Source: Derxia lacustris
Lineage (GTDB): Bacteria; Pseudomonadota; Gammaproteobacteria; Burkholderiales; Burkholderiaceae_E
NCBI RefSeq assembly: GCF_002105195.1
Contig: NZ_MUHU01000002.1
Span: 372,001 to 436,000 of the forward strand
Reading direction: 5' to 3'
Length of the DNA stretch: 64,000 nucleotides
Positions 12,060 to 20,512 of the stretch are shown in pieces; the stretch's first letter is position 1; every line of letters starts with the position of its first letter. The notes below the pieces were generated by a model. It did not search any database, was not told where the DNA came from, and worked only from the letters and a program-made list of their open reading frames with translations. A program made the position numbers and the translations under genes.

Positions 12060-12709
12060 TGAACGCGGTCGCCGGCGCCCGGCCGCTGAAACTGCGGCTG
12101 CTGATCTTTCTGTACGGCAACGCCAACATCGGCGGCTGCGCGGTCGGGCTGCTCGGGCCGGCGCTGCTGCTTGCCGGCCTGATCGGCCCCGGCTGGCCGC
12201 TGATTACCGCCGGGCTTTACGGCGTCGGCTGGCTGCTCGGCAGCGCGGTCGGTGCCCATCCCGAGATCGCGCGCCGCATCGAACACGACCTCGACGCGGC
12301 AGAAATGCTCGACCGGCTCGACGCGCTCGCGGCCAAGGTCAGGCCGCATCTCGACTCGGCGATGAATGCGCGGCTCGCCGGCATCCGCGCTTCCGTCGCC
12401 GAAGTGCTGCCGCGACTGGCCAGCGCGCGCAGCCATGACGACGACCTGTACACGGTGCGCGAGACGGTGCTGAGCTATCTGCCCGCGACGCTCGCCAACT
12501 ACGTCGCGCTGCCGCCGGCCTTCCGCGCCAGCCATCCGCTCAAGGACGGCAAGACCGCGCATGCGCTGCTGCAGGACCAGCTCGCGCTGCTCGACGACCA
12601 GCTGCGCGAGGTGGTCGCCAACGTAGCGCATGCCGATGCCCAGGCGCTGCTGGCCAACGGCCGCTTCCTCGAAGCGAAGTTCCGCCAGCCCGATTTCCTC
12701 GTCGGCTGA
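12059..12709 (+). CDS. XpaC-like membrane protein of the TelA module
   Basis: The 216-residue protein (a GTG one codon upstream is also possible) overlaps the vWA gene stop. Two closely spaced hydrophobic helices (residues about 18-65) precede a helical cytoplasmic region with LDALAAKVRPHLDSAMNARL and a C-terminal helix ending LEAKFRQPDFL. This layout resembles XpaC-type proteins, which are commonly paired with TelA. The similarity is at pattern level and the function is unknown. Confidence 0.55.
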   Translation: MNAVAGARPLKLRLLIFLYGNANIGGCAVGLLGPALLLAGLIGPGWPLITAGLYGVGWLLGSAVGAHPEIARRIEHDLDAAEMLDRLDALAAKVRPHLDSAMNARLAGIRASVAEVLPRLASARSHDDDLYTVRETVLSYLPATLANYVALPPAFRASHPLKDGKTAHALLQDQLALLDDQLREVVANVAHADAQALLANGRFLEAKFRQPDFLVG

Positions 12710-12719
12710 AGGCGCAGTC

Positions 12720-12935
12720 GTGGCCCGCACCATCGTCGAGATCCCCGATCCGCTGCTGCGCGAGATCGATGCGCTCTGCGCGCGGCTCGGCATCTCGCGC
12801 GCCGAGGCGGTGCGGCGGGCGCTGCGCGACTGGCTCCAGCAGCGCGACGCGGCGCCGGGCGATGGCTTCGGGCTGTGGGCGGGGCATATCGCCGACCGTG
12901 CCGAGCTGCATCGGCGCCTGCGCGATGCCGACTGA
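12720..12935 (+). CDS. Ribbon-helix-helix antitoxin
   Basis: GTG start 10 bp after the XpaC-like gene. The 71-residue protein begins ARTIVEIPDPLLREIDALC and continues into ISRAEAVRRALRDWL, the beta-strand plus two helices of CopG/MetJ-type RHH proteins, with a tail (GLWAGHIADRAELHRRLRD) suited to toxin binding. A PIN-domain gene follows 7 bp later. Such antitoxins bind their own promoter as dimers and neutralise the partner; here this is inferred from fold and context. Confidence 0.8.
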   Translation: MARTIVEIPDPLLREIDALCARLGISRAEAVRRALRDWLQQRDAAPGDGFGLWAGHIADRAELHRRLRDAD

Positions 12936-12942
12936 GCCGCCC

Positions 12943-13311
12943 ATGCCGAACGCGCTGATCGATACCGGCCTGCTGCTCGACTACCTCGCCGGCGACGCCG
13001 CCGCGCGCGCCGCCATCGACAGCTGCGCGCATTGCTCGATCAGCGTCATCAGCTGGCTCGACGTGATGGCGCTCTGCCCGCCCGAGCTGCTCGACGAGAC
13101 GCGCGCCTGGCTGCGCACGCTGGAGCGGCTGTCGGTCAGCGAAGCGATTGCGGATGAGGCGCATCGGCTGATGCTGAGCAAGCCGGGGCTGGGGCGGGCG
13201 CGGGCGCTGGTGTGGGCGAGCGCGGTGGCGAATCGGCTGGTGTGGCTGACCGGCGATGCGAGCGGGGTGGAGCCGGGGGACCGGAATGTGCGGGTGGTCG
13301 TCTTACAGTGA
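12943..13311 (+). CDS. PIN-domain toxin-like protein with atypical active site
   Basis: The 122-residue protein starts at ATG 12943; ATG 12925, overlapping the antitoxin, is an alternative. It has the PIN beginning ALIDTGLLLDYL with the first catalytic Asp and an SWLDVM segment where a Glu is usual. The usual DALIAATA-like motif reads RALVWASA, so the third acidic residue appears absent. LTGD near the end supplies the last position. PIN toxins are Mg2+-dependent RNases; this copy may be weak or inactive. It completes an RHH/PIN pair. Confidence 0.75.
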   Translation: MPNALIDTGLLLDYLAGDAAARAAIDSCAHCSISVISWLDVMALCPPELLDETRAWLRTLERLSVSEAIADEAHRLMLSKPGLGRARALVWASAVANRLVWLTGDASGVEPGDRNVRVVVLQ

Positions 13312-13569
13312 AGCCCAATGCGTTGTATCCGGCGTTGCTCCGGATGGGACTTGAGAGACTGGAAGTCGCACTGAACCACTGCCTGCATTGCTACTGGCGG
13401 CATCGCCAGCAACGTCGCAAGCGCTTCTATCGCACCCAGGCTTGGCTCTCTGTCAGCAAATAGCTACTTGACCACCTCATGCAGCGCTGGGATGCGCGCG
13501 TTGAAATGATTACAGTGGGTCGAAGACTTGCTGCTAGCCATCGTGAATTGCAGCCCCCACATTTTTGCC

Positions 13570-15492
13570 ATGAGCTACCAACCACCCCGTCATCCGCTCG
13601 AAGTGCTCCGGGACATCCATCTCGCAGGTCCGATCGAGGACACCGATCCGCGCTATGTGCCGCTTGACGAGGCACGCGGCACCGAAGGGCTTGTCAAACA
13701 GTTGTCGCCGCTGTTCGGGCTCGACATCGTGCAGAAGGTGTTTTTTCCGACATCCGAGAGCCATGTCCTGCTGTTCAGCCCGATAGGCAGCGGCATGTCC
13801 ACTGAACTGCTGCGCTTCTCCCACGCACTGCGTGACGACGGCAATGTGTGGCCAGTGCTACTCAACCTGCCAGACATCCTTCACATCCAAGATCTCAGCT
13901 ACGGTGAATTGCTTTGTGCACTTGCGATGACCTTAGTCTCCGAACTCGACAAGTGCGGCATCGACCTACCCGAGGAGGTGCTCGCGCCGTTGAGAAATTG
14001 GTTCATCAATCCTGAGAACACGCACGGGAAAACGCAGGAACTCGCAGCGGGCATTGAGACAAGCGCGACGCCCCATGACGGCAGTCTTGCCGTCATGGGG
14101 TTTATGGCAAATCTCCCCGCGCGCTTCAAGAACAGCTCTAGTTCCAGGAACCTGCTGCGCGACGTAGCGCAGAAGACTTCCACCGAATTCACGGCACTGT
14201 TCAATGAACTCATCCGTGCCGCCGAGACCGGCATCAAGGCCGCTGGGCTCGGGTCACGGCTGCTATTCATCGTCGACGGCAACGACAGGATTCCGCCAGA
14301 AAACGCGCGGCAGCTCTTACTCGACGACTTAAAGCAGCTGCTCAGCGTGCGCGCATTCGTGCTCTTCACCGCGCCGATCAGCTTGAAGTTCAGCGACTTC
14401 GGCAAGTTCAGTGTCGACCAAGAGGTGTTGCCGATAGTCCAGCTCACTCTGCGCGACGGTACCCGGCATGCCCCCGGCTGGACAGCACTGCGTGAACTCG
14501 TCGCACGACGCATCGATACGAACGCTTTTGCTGCCCCAGCACTGATCGATCAGCTCATCGAATATAGCGGCGGCCATCCAGGTCAACTGCTGCTATTGCT
14601 ACGTAAGGCCTGCGTCGAAGCTCGTGGCCCCGTGATTGACTCGAACGTAGTCGAGCAAGCGATCAATCGTGTCGCGGCGGATTTCCGCTACCAGCTCCAG
14701 CCCGCGCATTACCGGCTGCTCGCTGAAATCGACGCAGCGGGCGGCGCCAGTGTCGGCAACGATCCGCTTGCGCAGGATCTGCTGACGTGGCTTGCGCTGC
14801 TGCCGTACTGCAGTAACAGCGGGGTGTGGTGGTTGCCGAACCCGGCTATTCGGCGATTGGAGGGATATGCGGCGGCTGCGCAGGTATTGCTCAACAACGC
14901 ACGTCAGAGTGTTACCGACGCCCTCGGCGACACACCCGCGACCGCATCAGCTGCGTCAACGGGCGACTTCGTGTTGCCCGCGCACGCCGGACCCTCCGGC
15001 GCGGACGAGCTATTGGCACTTGATGCCAAGCAAGACATTTTGGCTGGCTACGACCTCGACGACGGCCGCAATGTCATCCCTCCCCACCCTTCTTCCGACT
15101 ACCTGCCGCCGTCCTATACCCGCGTACTGCTTGCACGCGGTCTAGCCAGACGCCTCGACAAGTTCGAGTTGGACACATTGATCTCAACCGAGGAGGCCGC
15201 CAAATTGCTCGGCACCTCGCGCGTCAAGGTGAATGCCTGGATCACCAAGGGACGCTGCATTGGCCTTGCGCAGACGAAGCGTGGCTTCCGATTGCCACGC
15301 TGGCAGTTCGAACCAGCCATCTGGGATGTGCTCCCGGAACTGTCGCAGGCACTCGGCGTAACCGACGGCTGGGCGCTGCTGGCCTTTCTCGAAACGCCCT
15401 TGGGGGCACTGGATGGTCGGACGCCGCGAGACGCTCTTTTCGTCGGGCAGGCACAGCGCGTGATCGCACTCGCGGCCGCAGAGGGAAACTGA
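13570..15492 (+). CDS. P-loop NTPase-like protein fused to HTH and Xre/MbcA/ParS-type antitoxin C-terminus
   Basis: The 640-residue protein starts at ATG 13570 (a TTG 14 codons upstream is possible). Residues about 40-350 resemble a STAND/KAP-like P-loop domain: a Walker A-like segment SPIGSGMST (70-78) where the invariant Lys is Met76, a Walker B-like LLFIVDGND (231-239), LFTAPISL (265-272) and a GGHPGQLLLLLRKA segment (334-347) like the sensor-2 region. A Pro/Ala/Thr linker (about 453-480) leads to a helix-turn-helix (about 539-562, ISTEEAAKLLGTSRVKVNAW) and a C-terminal region with FLETPLGALDGRTPRDAL (606-623), resembling the DUF2384 toxin-binding domain of Xre antitoxins. A RES-domain toxin gene follows 10 bp later. 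I infer that it is the antitoxin or regulator of that toxin. Base composition is less GC-rich than its neighbours, suggesting horizontal origin. Confidence 0.7.
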   Translation: MSYQPPRHPLEVLRDIHLAGPIEDTDPRYVPLDEARGTEGLVKQLSPLFGLDIVQKVFFPTSESHVLLFSPIGSGMSTELLRFSHALRDDGNVWPVLLNLPDILHIQDLSYGELLCALAMTLVSELDKCGIDLPEEVLAPLRNWFINPENTHGKTQELAAGIETSATPHDGSLAVMGFMANLPARFKNSSSSRNLLRDVAQKTSTEFTALFNELIRAAETGIKAAGLGSRLLFIVDGNDRIPPENARQLLLDDLKQLLSVRAFVLFTAPISLKFSDFGKFSVDQEVLPIVQLTLRDGTRHAPGWTALRELVARRIDTNAFAAPALIDQLIEYSGGHPGQLLLLLRKACVEARGPVIDSNVVEQAINRVAADFRYQLQPAHYRLLAEIDAAGGASVGNDPLAQDLLTWLALLPYCSNSGVWWLPNPAIRRLEGYAAAAQVLLNNARQSVTDALGDTPATASAASTGDFVLPAHAGPSGADELLALDAKQDILAGYDLDDGRNVIPPHPSSDYLPPSYTRVLLARGLARRLDKFELDTLISTEEAAKLLGTSRVKVNAWITKGRCIGLAQTKRGFRLPRWQFEPAIWDVLPELSQALGVTDGWALLAFLETPLGALDGRTPRDALFVGQAQRVIALAAAEGN

Positions 15493-15502
15493 AGGCACAT
15501 AG

Positions 15503-16087
15503 ATGAAGCCTCACGATCTAAAGTCCCTGAGCATCACAACCTTTCCCGCCGGCCAGATGCTGGCGCGAATTCAGCGTCGCCACGCCACGGATGGCAGCTC
15601 GCGCGTCAACGGACTTTTCTTGCCGCCAATTGACGACCAGCCCAAAGGCCGTTTCGACTTGGCGCACAAGCCGAGCTGCTATCTGGCCGAAACAGCGGAA
15701 ACCGCTGTTTACGAAGCACTAGCGCGCCGGGAGGCGAGTCATCTAGCACTTGCCACGCTAAAAGACCGCGAACTGGTCACCGTCAAGACGCTGCGCGCTC
15801 TTGCCGTTGCGGATCTGCGCCCGCATGCACGGCCCTATCCCGTGCTCCAGTCGCTGCGCTATGCAGAGACACAAGAACTCGCGCTCAGCATTCACAACCA
15901 AGGCTGCGACGGCATCCTGTATCGCTCTGCTCAGCAAGCAGGCGCTGATTGCTGGGTCCTGTTCGGCGATGCAATCCGCGCATGCAAGGTCACTCGCCGC
16001 GCACTGCTAGCAGAGCCAGTGACCGGCGGCCTTCACCGCGTAATCGTCGAAGCCCTGCACGGGAGCCGCATTCCGCTCGTGCCGTAA
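15503..16087 (+). CDS. RES-domain toxin (NAD-degrading family)
   Basis: The 194-residue protein starts at ATG 15503. It shows the RES pattern: an N-terminal LARIQRR with R22, GRFDLAHKPSCYLAETAETA with Y60, VYEALAR with E71, and DGILYRSAQQAGADCWVLF with S142. R, E and S are the residues that name the family. RES toxins of Res-Xre systems consume NAD+ by phosphorolysis or hydrolysis and stop growth (known for the family). The gene directly follows the P-loop/Xre-like fusion, replacing the usual small Xre antitoxin. It is convergent with gbcB. Confidence 0.85.
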   Translation: MKPHDLKSLSITTFPAGQMLARIQRRHATDGSSRVNGLFLPPIDDQPKGRFDLAHKPSCYLAETAETAVYEALARREASHLALATLKDRELVTVKTLRALAVADLRPHARPYPVLQSLRYAETQELALSIHNQGCDGILYRSAQQAGADCWVLFGDAIRACKVTRRALLAEPVTGGLHRVIVEALHGSRIPLVP

Positions 16088-16117
16088 CCCAGCCGCCTAC
16101 GGAACGCTAAGGCGCGA

Positions 16118-17239
16118 TCAACGCTCGACCACCACATCGCTCGTCGGCACCGAGCAGCACAGCAGCCGCATCCCCGCATCGACTTCCTTCTGCCGGATGC
16201 CGCCGTTGGCTTTCATCTCGACACTGCCTTCCAGCAGCTTGGCCTTGCACGTCCCGCACACGCCCTTCGAACACGACGCCGGCACCGCCACGCCGGCCGC
16301 GCGCGCCGCTTCAAGCACGGTCTGCCCCGGCTGGCAGCTGAACTCGCGCCGCGAGCGGCTGAGCCTGACGGTGAAGGCAGCCGCCGCCACCGGCGCAGCC
16401 GGCAGCTCCGGCTCAACCTCGGCCGCACCCGCCGCCATCAGCGTCGCGAAGTCAAAGCTCTCCTCGTGGTACTGCGCCGCCGGCAAGCCGCCCGCTTCCA
16501 GCAGCGCACGCGCCGCCTGCATGTACGGCGTCGGCCCGCAGACGTAGACCTCGCGCGCCGCGTAATCGGGGCAGAGCAGCCTGAGCGCATCCAGGCTCAG
16601 CCGCCCGGTCAGCCCGGCCCAGCCCGCATCGCCCGCGCGGCTTTCCACGATGAAGCCGAGCGTCAACCCGGCATCGCGCCGCGCCAGCGCCTCAAGCTCG
16701 GCGCGGAAGATCAGGTCGGCCGGCGTGCGCGCGCTGTGCACGAAGGCAATGCTGCTGCCCGGCGCCAGGCCGTGCAGCGTGCGCGTCATCGCCATCATCG
16801 GCGTGATGCCCGAGCCGGCCGACAGAAAGAGGTATTTGGCATCCGGCTTTGGCGCCGGCAGCAGGCAGCTGAACTCGCCGCCCGGCCCCAGCGCGCCCAG
16901 CGACATGCCGGGCTTGAGGTGGTCATGCAGCCAGTTCGAGCCCGGCCCGCCCGGCACGCGCTTGACCGTGATCGCCAGCTCGTCGGGCGTGAGCGGCGAC
17001 GACGAGATCGTGTAGCTGCGCGTGACCGTCTCGGCGCCGACCGGCAGGTCGAGCGTGATGTACTGGCCCGGCAACTGGCGGAACAGCCGCGGCGGCTCGG
17101 CGCGAAAGGCAAAGGTCTTCACATCGTGGGTCTCGTCGACCACGCGGGTGCAGACCAGCCGGTCGTCGGCCTCGCGGTCCCACAGCGGCGGCAGCGCGCC
17201 GCCGAGCACCGTCACTGCTCCATTGCCGTTGCGTTCCAT
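16118..17239 (-). CDS. gbcB: Glycine betaine monooxygenase reductase subunit GbcB
   Basis: The 373-residue protein has an FNR-type flavin domain (TRSYTISSSP flavin-binding motif near residue 75, then LFLSAGSGITPMMAM for NAD(P)H binding, then YVCGPTPYMQAA) and a C-terminal plant-type 2Fe-2S domain with CSKGVCGTC followed by a distal Cys (LLCC). It passes electrons from NAD(P)H to the Rieske subunit GbcA, which demethylates glycine betaine to dimethylglycine with release of formaldehyde. It lies 16 bp downstream of gbcA and is the last gene of the dgcA-gbcB run. Confidence 0.9.
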   Translation of the reverse strand: MERNGNGAVTVLGGALPPLWDREADDRLVCTRVVDETHDVKTFAFRAEPPRLFRQLPGQYITLDLPVGAETVTRSYTISSSPLTPDELAITVKRVPGGPGSNWLHDHLKPGMSLGALGPGGEFSCLLPAPKPDAKYLFLSAGSGITPMMAMTRTLHGLAPGSSIAFVHSARTPADLIFRAELEALARRDAGLTLGFIVESRAGDAGWAGLTGRLSLDALRLLCPDYAAREVYVCGPTPYMQAARALLEAGGLPAAQYHEESFDFATLMAAGAAEVEPELPAAPVAAAAFTVRLSRSRREFSCQPGQTVLEAARAAGVAVPASCSKGVCGTCKAKLLEGSVEMKANGGIRQKEVDAGMRLLCCSVPTSDVVVER

Positions 17240-17255
17240 CGCGCCCGCTCCCGCC

Positions 17256-18524
17256 TCAGCCCAGCGCCGCGTTCAGACGGCCCACGTACCAGCGCATGAA
17301 CTTCTCGACCAGCCCTTCGGTGTATTCCGAGTAGGGGCCCGGCTCGTAGGCCGAGCTGGTCACGCCGCGCTGGGTCATCTCGACCAGCTTGCGGTCCTGG
17401 TCGTTGGTGGCGCGCCAGACTTCGGTCAGCGTGTTGACGTCGTAGTCCACGCCCTCGACCGCGTCCTTGTGCACCAGCCATTGGGTGCGCACGATGGTCT
17501 TGCCCGGCGCCACGGGCAGGATGCTGAAGCTGACGATGTGGTCGCTCATGAAGTGGTGCCAGCTGTTCGGCTGGGTCCAGAAGCTAAGGCCGCCGAGCGC
17601 GCGCTCGGTCAGGTCGCCGAGCAGCTTCTTGCAGGCCACTTCGGTGCTGATGGTCTGGCTCTCGCCGGCTTGCGTGAGCGGCAGGCGCTGGGTGCGAAAG
17701 CCCGTGGTGCGGTCGTCCAGATGGTCGATCTCGCGCGACGGCAGGCCCAGGCCTTCCCAGCGGCTGGCGCTGTCCTCGACGATGCGCTTGAACTCTTCCA
17801 CCGCCTCGGTGTTGTTGCTGCCGGGCGCATAGCCAAAGCCGAATTCGTAGAGCGAGATGGTCAGCTCGGGATGGTTGGGCACGCAGTGGTAGCACTCGCG
17901 GTTGTTCTCGACCACCAGCTTCCAGTTGCCCTGCTCGACGATGTCGACCGACGCGGCGATCTTGCAATCCTTGAGCCGGTGCGGCGCGATGTACGGCGAC
18001 ATGATCCTGGCCAGCTCGTCGAAGTCGGCGGGCGCCTCGTCGGCCAGGCAGACGAAGATCAGGCCCTCGATGCTCTTGACGTGCACCGCCTTGAGGTTGT
18101 GCTTGCTCGCGTCGAAATCGCAGCCCATGTGGCCCGCATGCACCAGCTGGCCTTCGAGGCTGTAGGTCCAGGCATGGTAGGGGCACACCAGGTTGCCGAC
18201 CGAGCCGTGCTTTTCCTCGCACAGGCGGGCGCCGCGATGGCGGCACACGTTGTGGAAGGCGCGCAGCTCGCCGTCGTCGTTGCGCACGACCAGCACCGAC
18301 TCCGTGCCGAGTTCCACCGTGAGGTAGTCGCCGGCGTCGGGCACCTCGGGCTCCACGCCCACATAGATCCAGTGCTTGCCGAAGATCGCTTCGATGTCGA
18401 GCTTGTAGAGCGTCTCGTCGGTATAGAACGGCGCGTCGAGGCTGTGGCCCGGACGGCGGTTGGCAATCAGTTCACGCAGCTTGCCCGGCGTGGGCTGGAA
18501 GGTCAGGGCGGTGGTGGTGCTCAT
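17256..18524 (-). CDS. gbcA: Glycine betaine monooxygenase, Rieske oxygenase subunit GbcA
   Basis: The 422-residue protein starts at MSTTTALTFQ; an upstream extension is not family-like. The Rieske 2Fe-2S ligands are C94-x-H96 and C114-x2-H117. The mononuclear iron site is seen in ENNRECYHCVPNHPE with H213 and H218. Length and motifs fit GbcA, which oxidises one N-methyl group of glycine betaine. It starts 55 bp after etfB and is followed by its reductase gbcB. The dgc and etf genes upstream supply the next demethylation step. Confidence 0.93.
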   Translation of the reverse strand: MSTTTALTFQPTPGKLRELIANRRPGHSLDAPFYTDETLYKLDIEAIFGKHWIYVGVEPEVPDAGDYLTVELGTESVLVVRNDDGELRAFHNVCRHRGARLCEEKHGSVGNLVCPYHAWTYSLEGQLVHAGHMGCDFDASKHNLKAVHVKSIEGLIFVCLADEAPADFDELARIMSPYIAPHRLKDCKIAASVDIVEQGNWKLVVENNRECYHCVPNHPELTISLYEFGFGYAPGSNNTEAVEEFKRIVEDSASRWEGLGLPSREIDHLDDRTTGFRTQRLPLTQAGESQTISTEVACKKLLGDLTERALGGLSFWTQPNSWHHFMSDHIVSFSILPVAPGKTIVRTQWLVHKDAVEGVDYDVNTLTEVWRATNDQDRKLVEMTQRGVTSSAYEPGPYSEYTEGLVEKFMRWYVGRLNAALG

Positions 18525-18579
18525 GTCGGGTGCAGGGAGTCGGTGTTGTCGAACGGCTGTGTCGTCGTTTGCGGGGGTG

Positions 18580-19359
18580 TCAGGTGCGTGTCGACCGCAA
18601 TCCATGCTCTCCGAGGTAGCGCAGCAGGACTTGTGCTTTTTCGACAGAAGTCCCGTCGCTGACGACTTGGCCGCCGGCGCCGGCGGTATCGACGGCCGCG
18701 CTCATGCGCGCATGGCCGCTGCGCCGGTCCACCGGCTTGAGCCGGCGCGGCTTGCGCGTGGCGGCTTCCACCACCGGCGGCTGCCATGCGCTGGCCTGCG
18801 CGCCGACCGCTGCCGAGGCGACGACGCTGCCGGCCACCGCGCGCGCATGCGACCAGCGCGGCTCGCCGCCCGCGAGCGGATGCACGGCGACGATGGCCGG
18901 GCCCTGCACCGCCACGCGGCGGCGCCGGCCCTTGGGCAGGAATTGCAGCGCCTCGATACCGCCCGGTTTCAGCTCGACTTCGAGCGCCTGCGGCAGTACC
19001 GCGCAGCCCAGCGCCGCGCCGAGCAGATAGGGCAGCATCCCCGAGCCGAGGCCGTTGTCGCCGGCGCTGCCGCACAGCACCAGATCGACGCCGCGCAGCC
19101 GTGCCGCCAGCGCCGGCAGCGCATCGGCGCCGGCGGGCAGCGCGATGACCTCGACCTTGCCGGCACCGAGCGCGAGGTAGTCGCGCAGCGCCGGATTGGC
19201 CGCGTCGCCGGCATGGATCACGTCGAGCCTGGCCGCACCGTTGGCGACGAGCCTGAGCCCGAGCGCCAGCGCCGCCGCGTCGTTGCGGTTGCGGCGCCAG
19301 GCGCCGCTCACGGGATGGCGCTCGACCGAGACGAGCACCGCGATTCTTGCGTCAGCCAC
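18580..19359 (-). CDS. etfB: Electron transfer flavoprotein, beta-type subunit of dimethylglycine demethylation
   Basis: The 259-residue EtfB-like protein begins ARIAVLVSVERHPVSG and contains the adenine-nucleotide-binding region GVDLVLCGSAGDNGLGSGMLPYLL. EtfAB proteins of this cluster type accept electrons from DgcAB. It overlaps the 3' end of etfA by 8 bp. It is shorter and more divergent than housekeeping EtfB, as expected for the betaine-catabolism paralogue. Confidence 0.85.
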   Translation of the reverse strand: MADARIAVLVSVERHPVSGAWRRNRNDAAALALGLRLVANGAARLDVIHAGDAANPALRDYLALGAGKVEVIALPAGADALPALAARLRGVDLVLCGSAGDNGLGSGMLPYLLGAALGCAVLPQALEVELKPGGIEALQFLPKGRRRRVAVQGPAIVAVHPLAGGEPRWSHARAVAGSVVASAAVGAQASAWQPPVVEAATRKPRRLKPVDRRSGHARMSAAVDTAGAGGQVVSDGTSVEKAQVLLRYLGEHGLRSTRT

Positions 19360-20512
19360 GGCGGCCTCCCTGTTCCTGCGCGATGGCGGCGCGCAGCGCC
19401 TGCATCACGGCTTGTGCATCGTCCACGAGCGTAAGCCCGGCGCGCTTGGCGATCGGCGCGCCCGGGTCGGTGTTGACGGCGATCACATGCCGCACGTCCT
19501 TGATGCCCTGCAAATGCTGCACCGCGCCCGAGATGCCGAAGGCGATGTAGCAGCTGGCGCGCACCGTCTTGCCGGTGGCTCCCACCTGGCGCGTGCGCGG
19601 AAACCGGCCTTCGTCGACCGCGACGCGGCTGGCGCCGACCGCCGCGCCCAGATCGGCCGCGAGGTCTTGCAGCAGCGCCACGTCGGTCACGCCGGCGCCG
19701 GCCGCGATGATGAAATCGGCTTCCTCCAGCGCGATGTCGGTCGCGGGCACGCGCTCCAGCGCGAGCGTGCGGATCGCGCCGGTCGCGGCGCTGGCGGCGT
19801 CGAGCGTCGCCGGCTCGTCGCGGCCAACCTCCTGAAGATTGGCGTCGACCGCATCGGGCGCCAGCAGCACGATGCGCGGCGCGCTGCTCACCGCATAGCC
19901 GCGCGCGCCGTCACAGGCGCTGCGCGCGACGAAGGCGGGCTCTGCGCCCTGCCCCTTCGCCAGCTCGACCACGCGCGTGGCCACGCTCGCACCCAGCCGC
20001 CCCGCCAGCCGCCGGCCCAGATCGGCGCCGCCATCCGGCGCATCGGGCAGAAAGATGTGCGCCGGCTGCCAGCGCGCAATCGCCTGCTCCACCCGCGCCA
20101 GATCGCGCGCCGGGTCCCAGCTGTCGGCCGCCGCATCGGGCAGGCTCACGACCACATCGGCGCCGCAGCCGGCCAGGCTTTCCTCGCAGCCGCCCAGCAC
20201 CAGCGCAACCACCGCCGTGCGCGCGCCGGCCAGCAGCGCCGCGCCGGCAATCGTCTGGCGCGCATGACCGTCGAGCAGGCCGCGCTCGGCCTGCACCACC
20301 GCCAGCCAGAACTGCTCGGGCTCGGCACGCAGCCGCAGGCGCGGGCCAGTCGCATGCGCAGCCGTCGCCACGCCGCCCTCGCCCACCGTCGCGCCGAGCA
20401 CGATGCGCTTGAGCCCCTCGGCGGTAATCACATAGGGCCGGCGCGGATCGATGCGCGGCACCGCGTCATCGTGTTGCGCGCCGGCGGGCTCGAATTGCAC
20501 GGCTGCGTTCAT
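19352..20512 (-). CDS. etfA: Electron transfer flavoprotein, alpha-type subunit of dimethylglycine demethylation
   Basis: The 386-residue EtfA-like protein starts MNAAVQFEPAG, its ATG overlapping the dgcB stop (ATGA). The C-terminal FAD domain is recognisable from SCYIAFGISGAVQHLQGIKD and IAVNTDPGAPI. It forms a heterodimer with EtfB to carry electrons from DgcAB to the respiratory chain (family knowledge). Cotranscription with dgcA-dgcB is implied by overlaps on both sides. Confidence 0.87.
   Translation of the reverse strand: MNAAVQFEPAGAQHDDAVPRIDPRRPYVITAEGLKRIVLGATVGEGGVATAAHATGPRLRLRAEPEQFWLAVVQAERGLLDGHARQTIAGAALLAGARTAVVALVLGGCEESLAGCGADVVVSLPDAAADSWDPARDLARVEQAIARWQPAHIFLPDAPDGGADLGRRLAGRLGASVATRVVELAKGQGAEPAFVARSACDGARGYAVSSAPRIVLLAPDAVDANLQEVGRDEPATLDAASAATGAIRTLALERVPATDIALEEADFIIAAGAGVTDVALLQDLAADLGAAVGASRVAVDEGRFPRTRQVGATGKTVRASCYIAFGISGAVQHLQGIKDVRHVIAVNTDPGAPIAKRAGLTLVDDAQAVMQALRAAIAQEQGGRRG

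Noticed and set aside
13312-13569. Small open frames between the PIN gene and the P-loop gene
   Set aside because: They overlap known genes or lack a ribosome site, and the products show no family pattern. I see nothing certain here beyond a less GC-rich composition.
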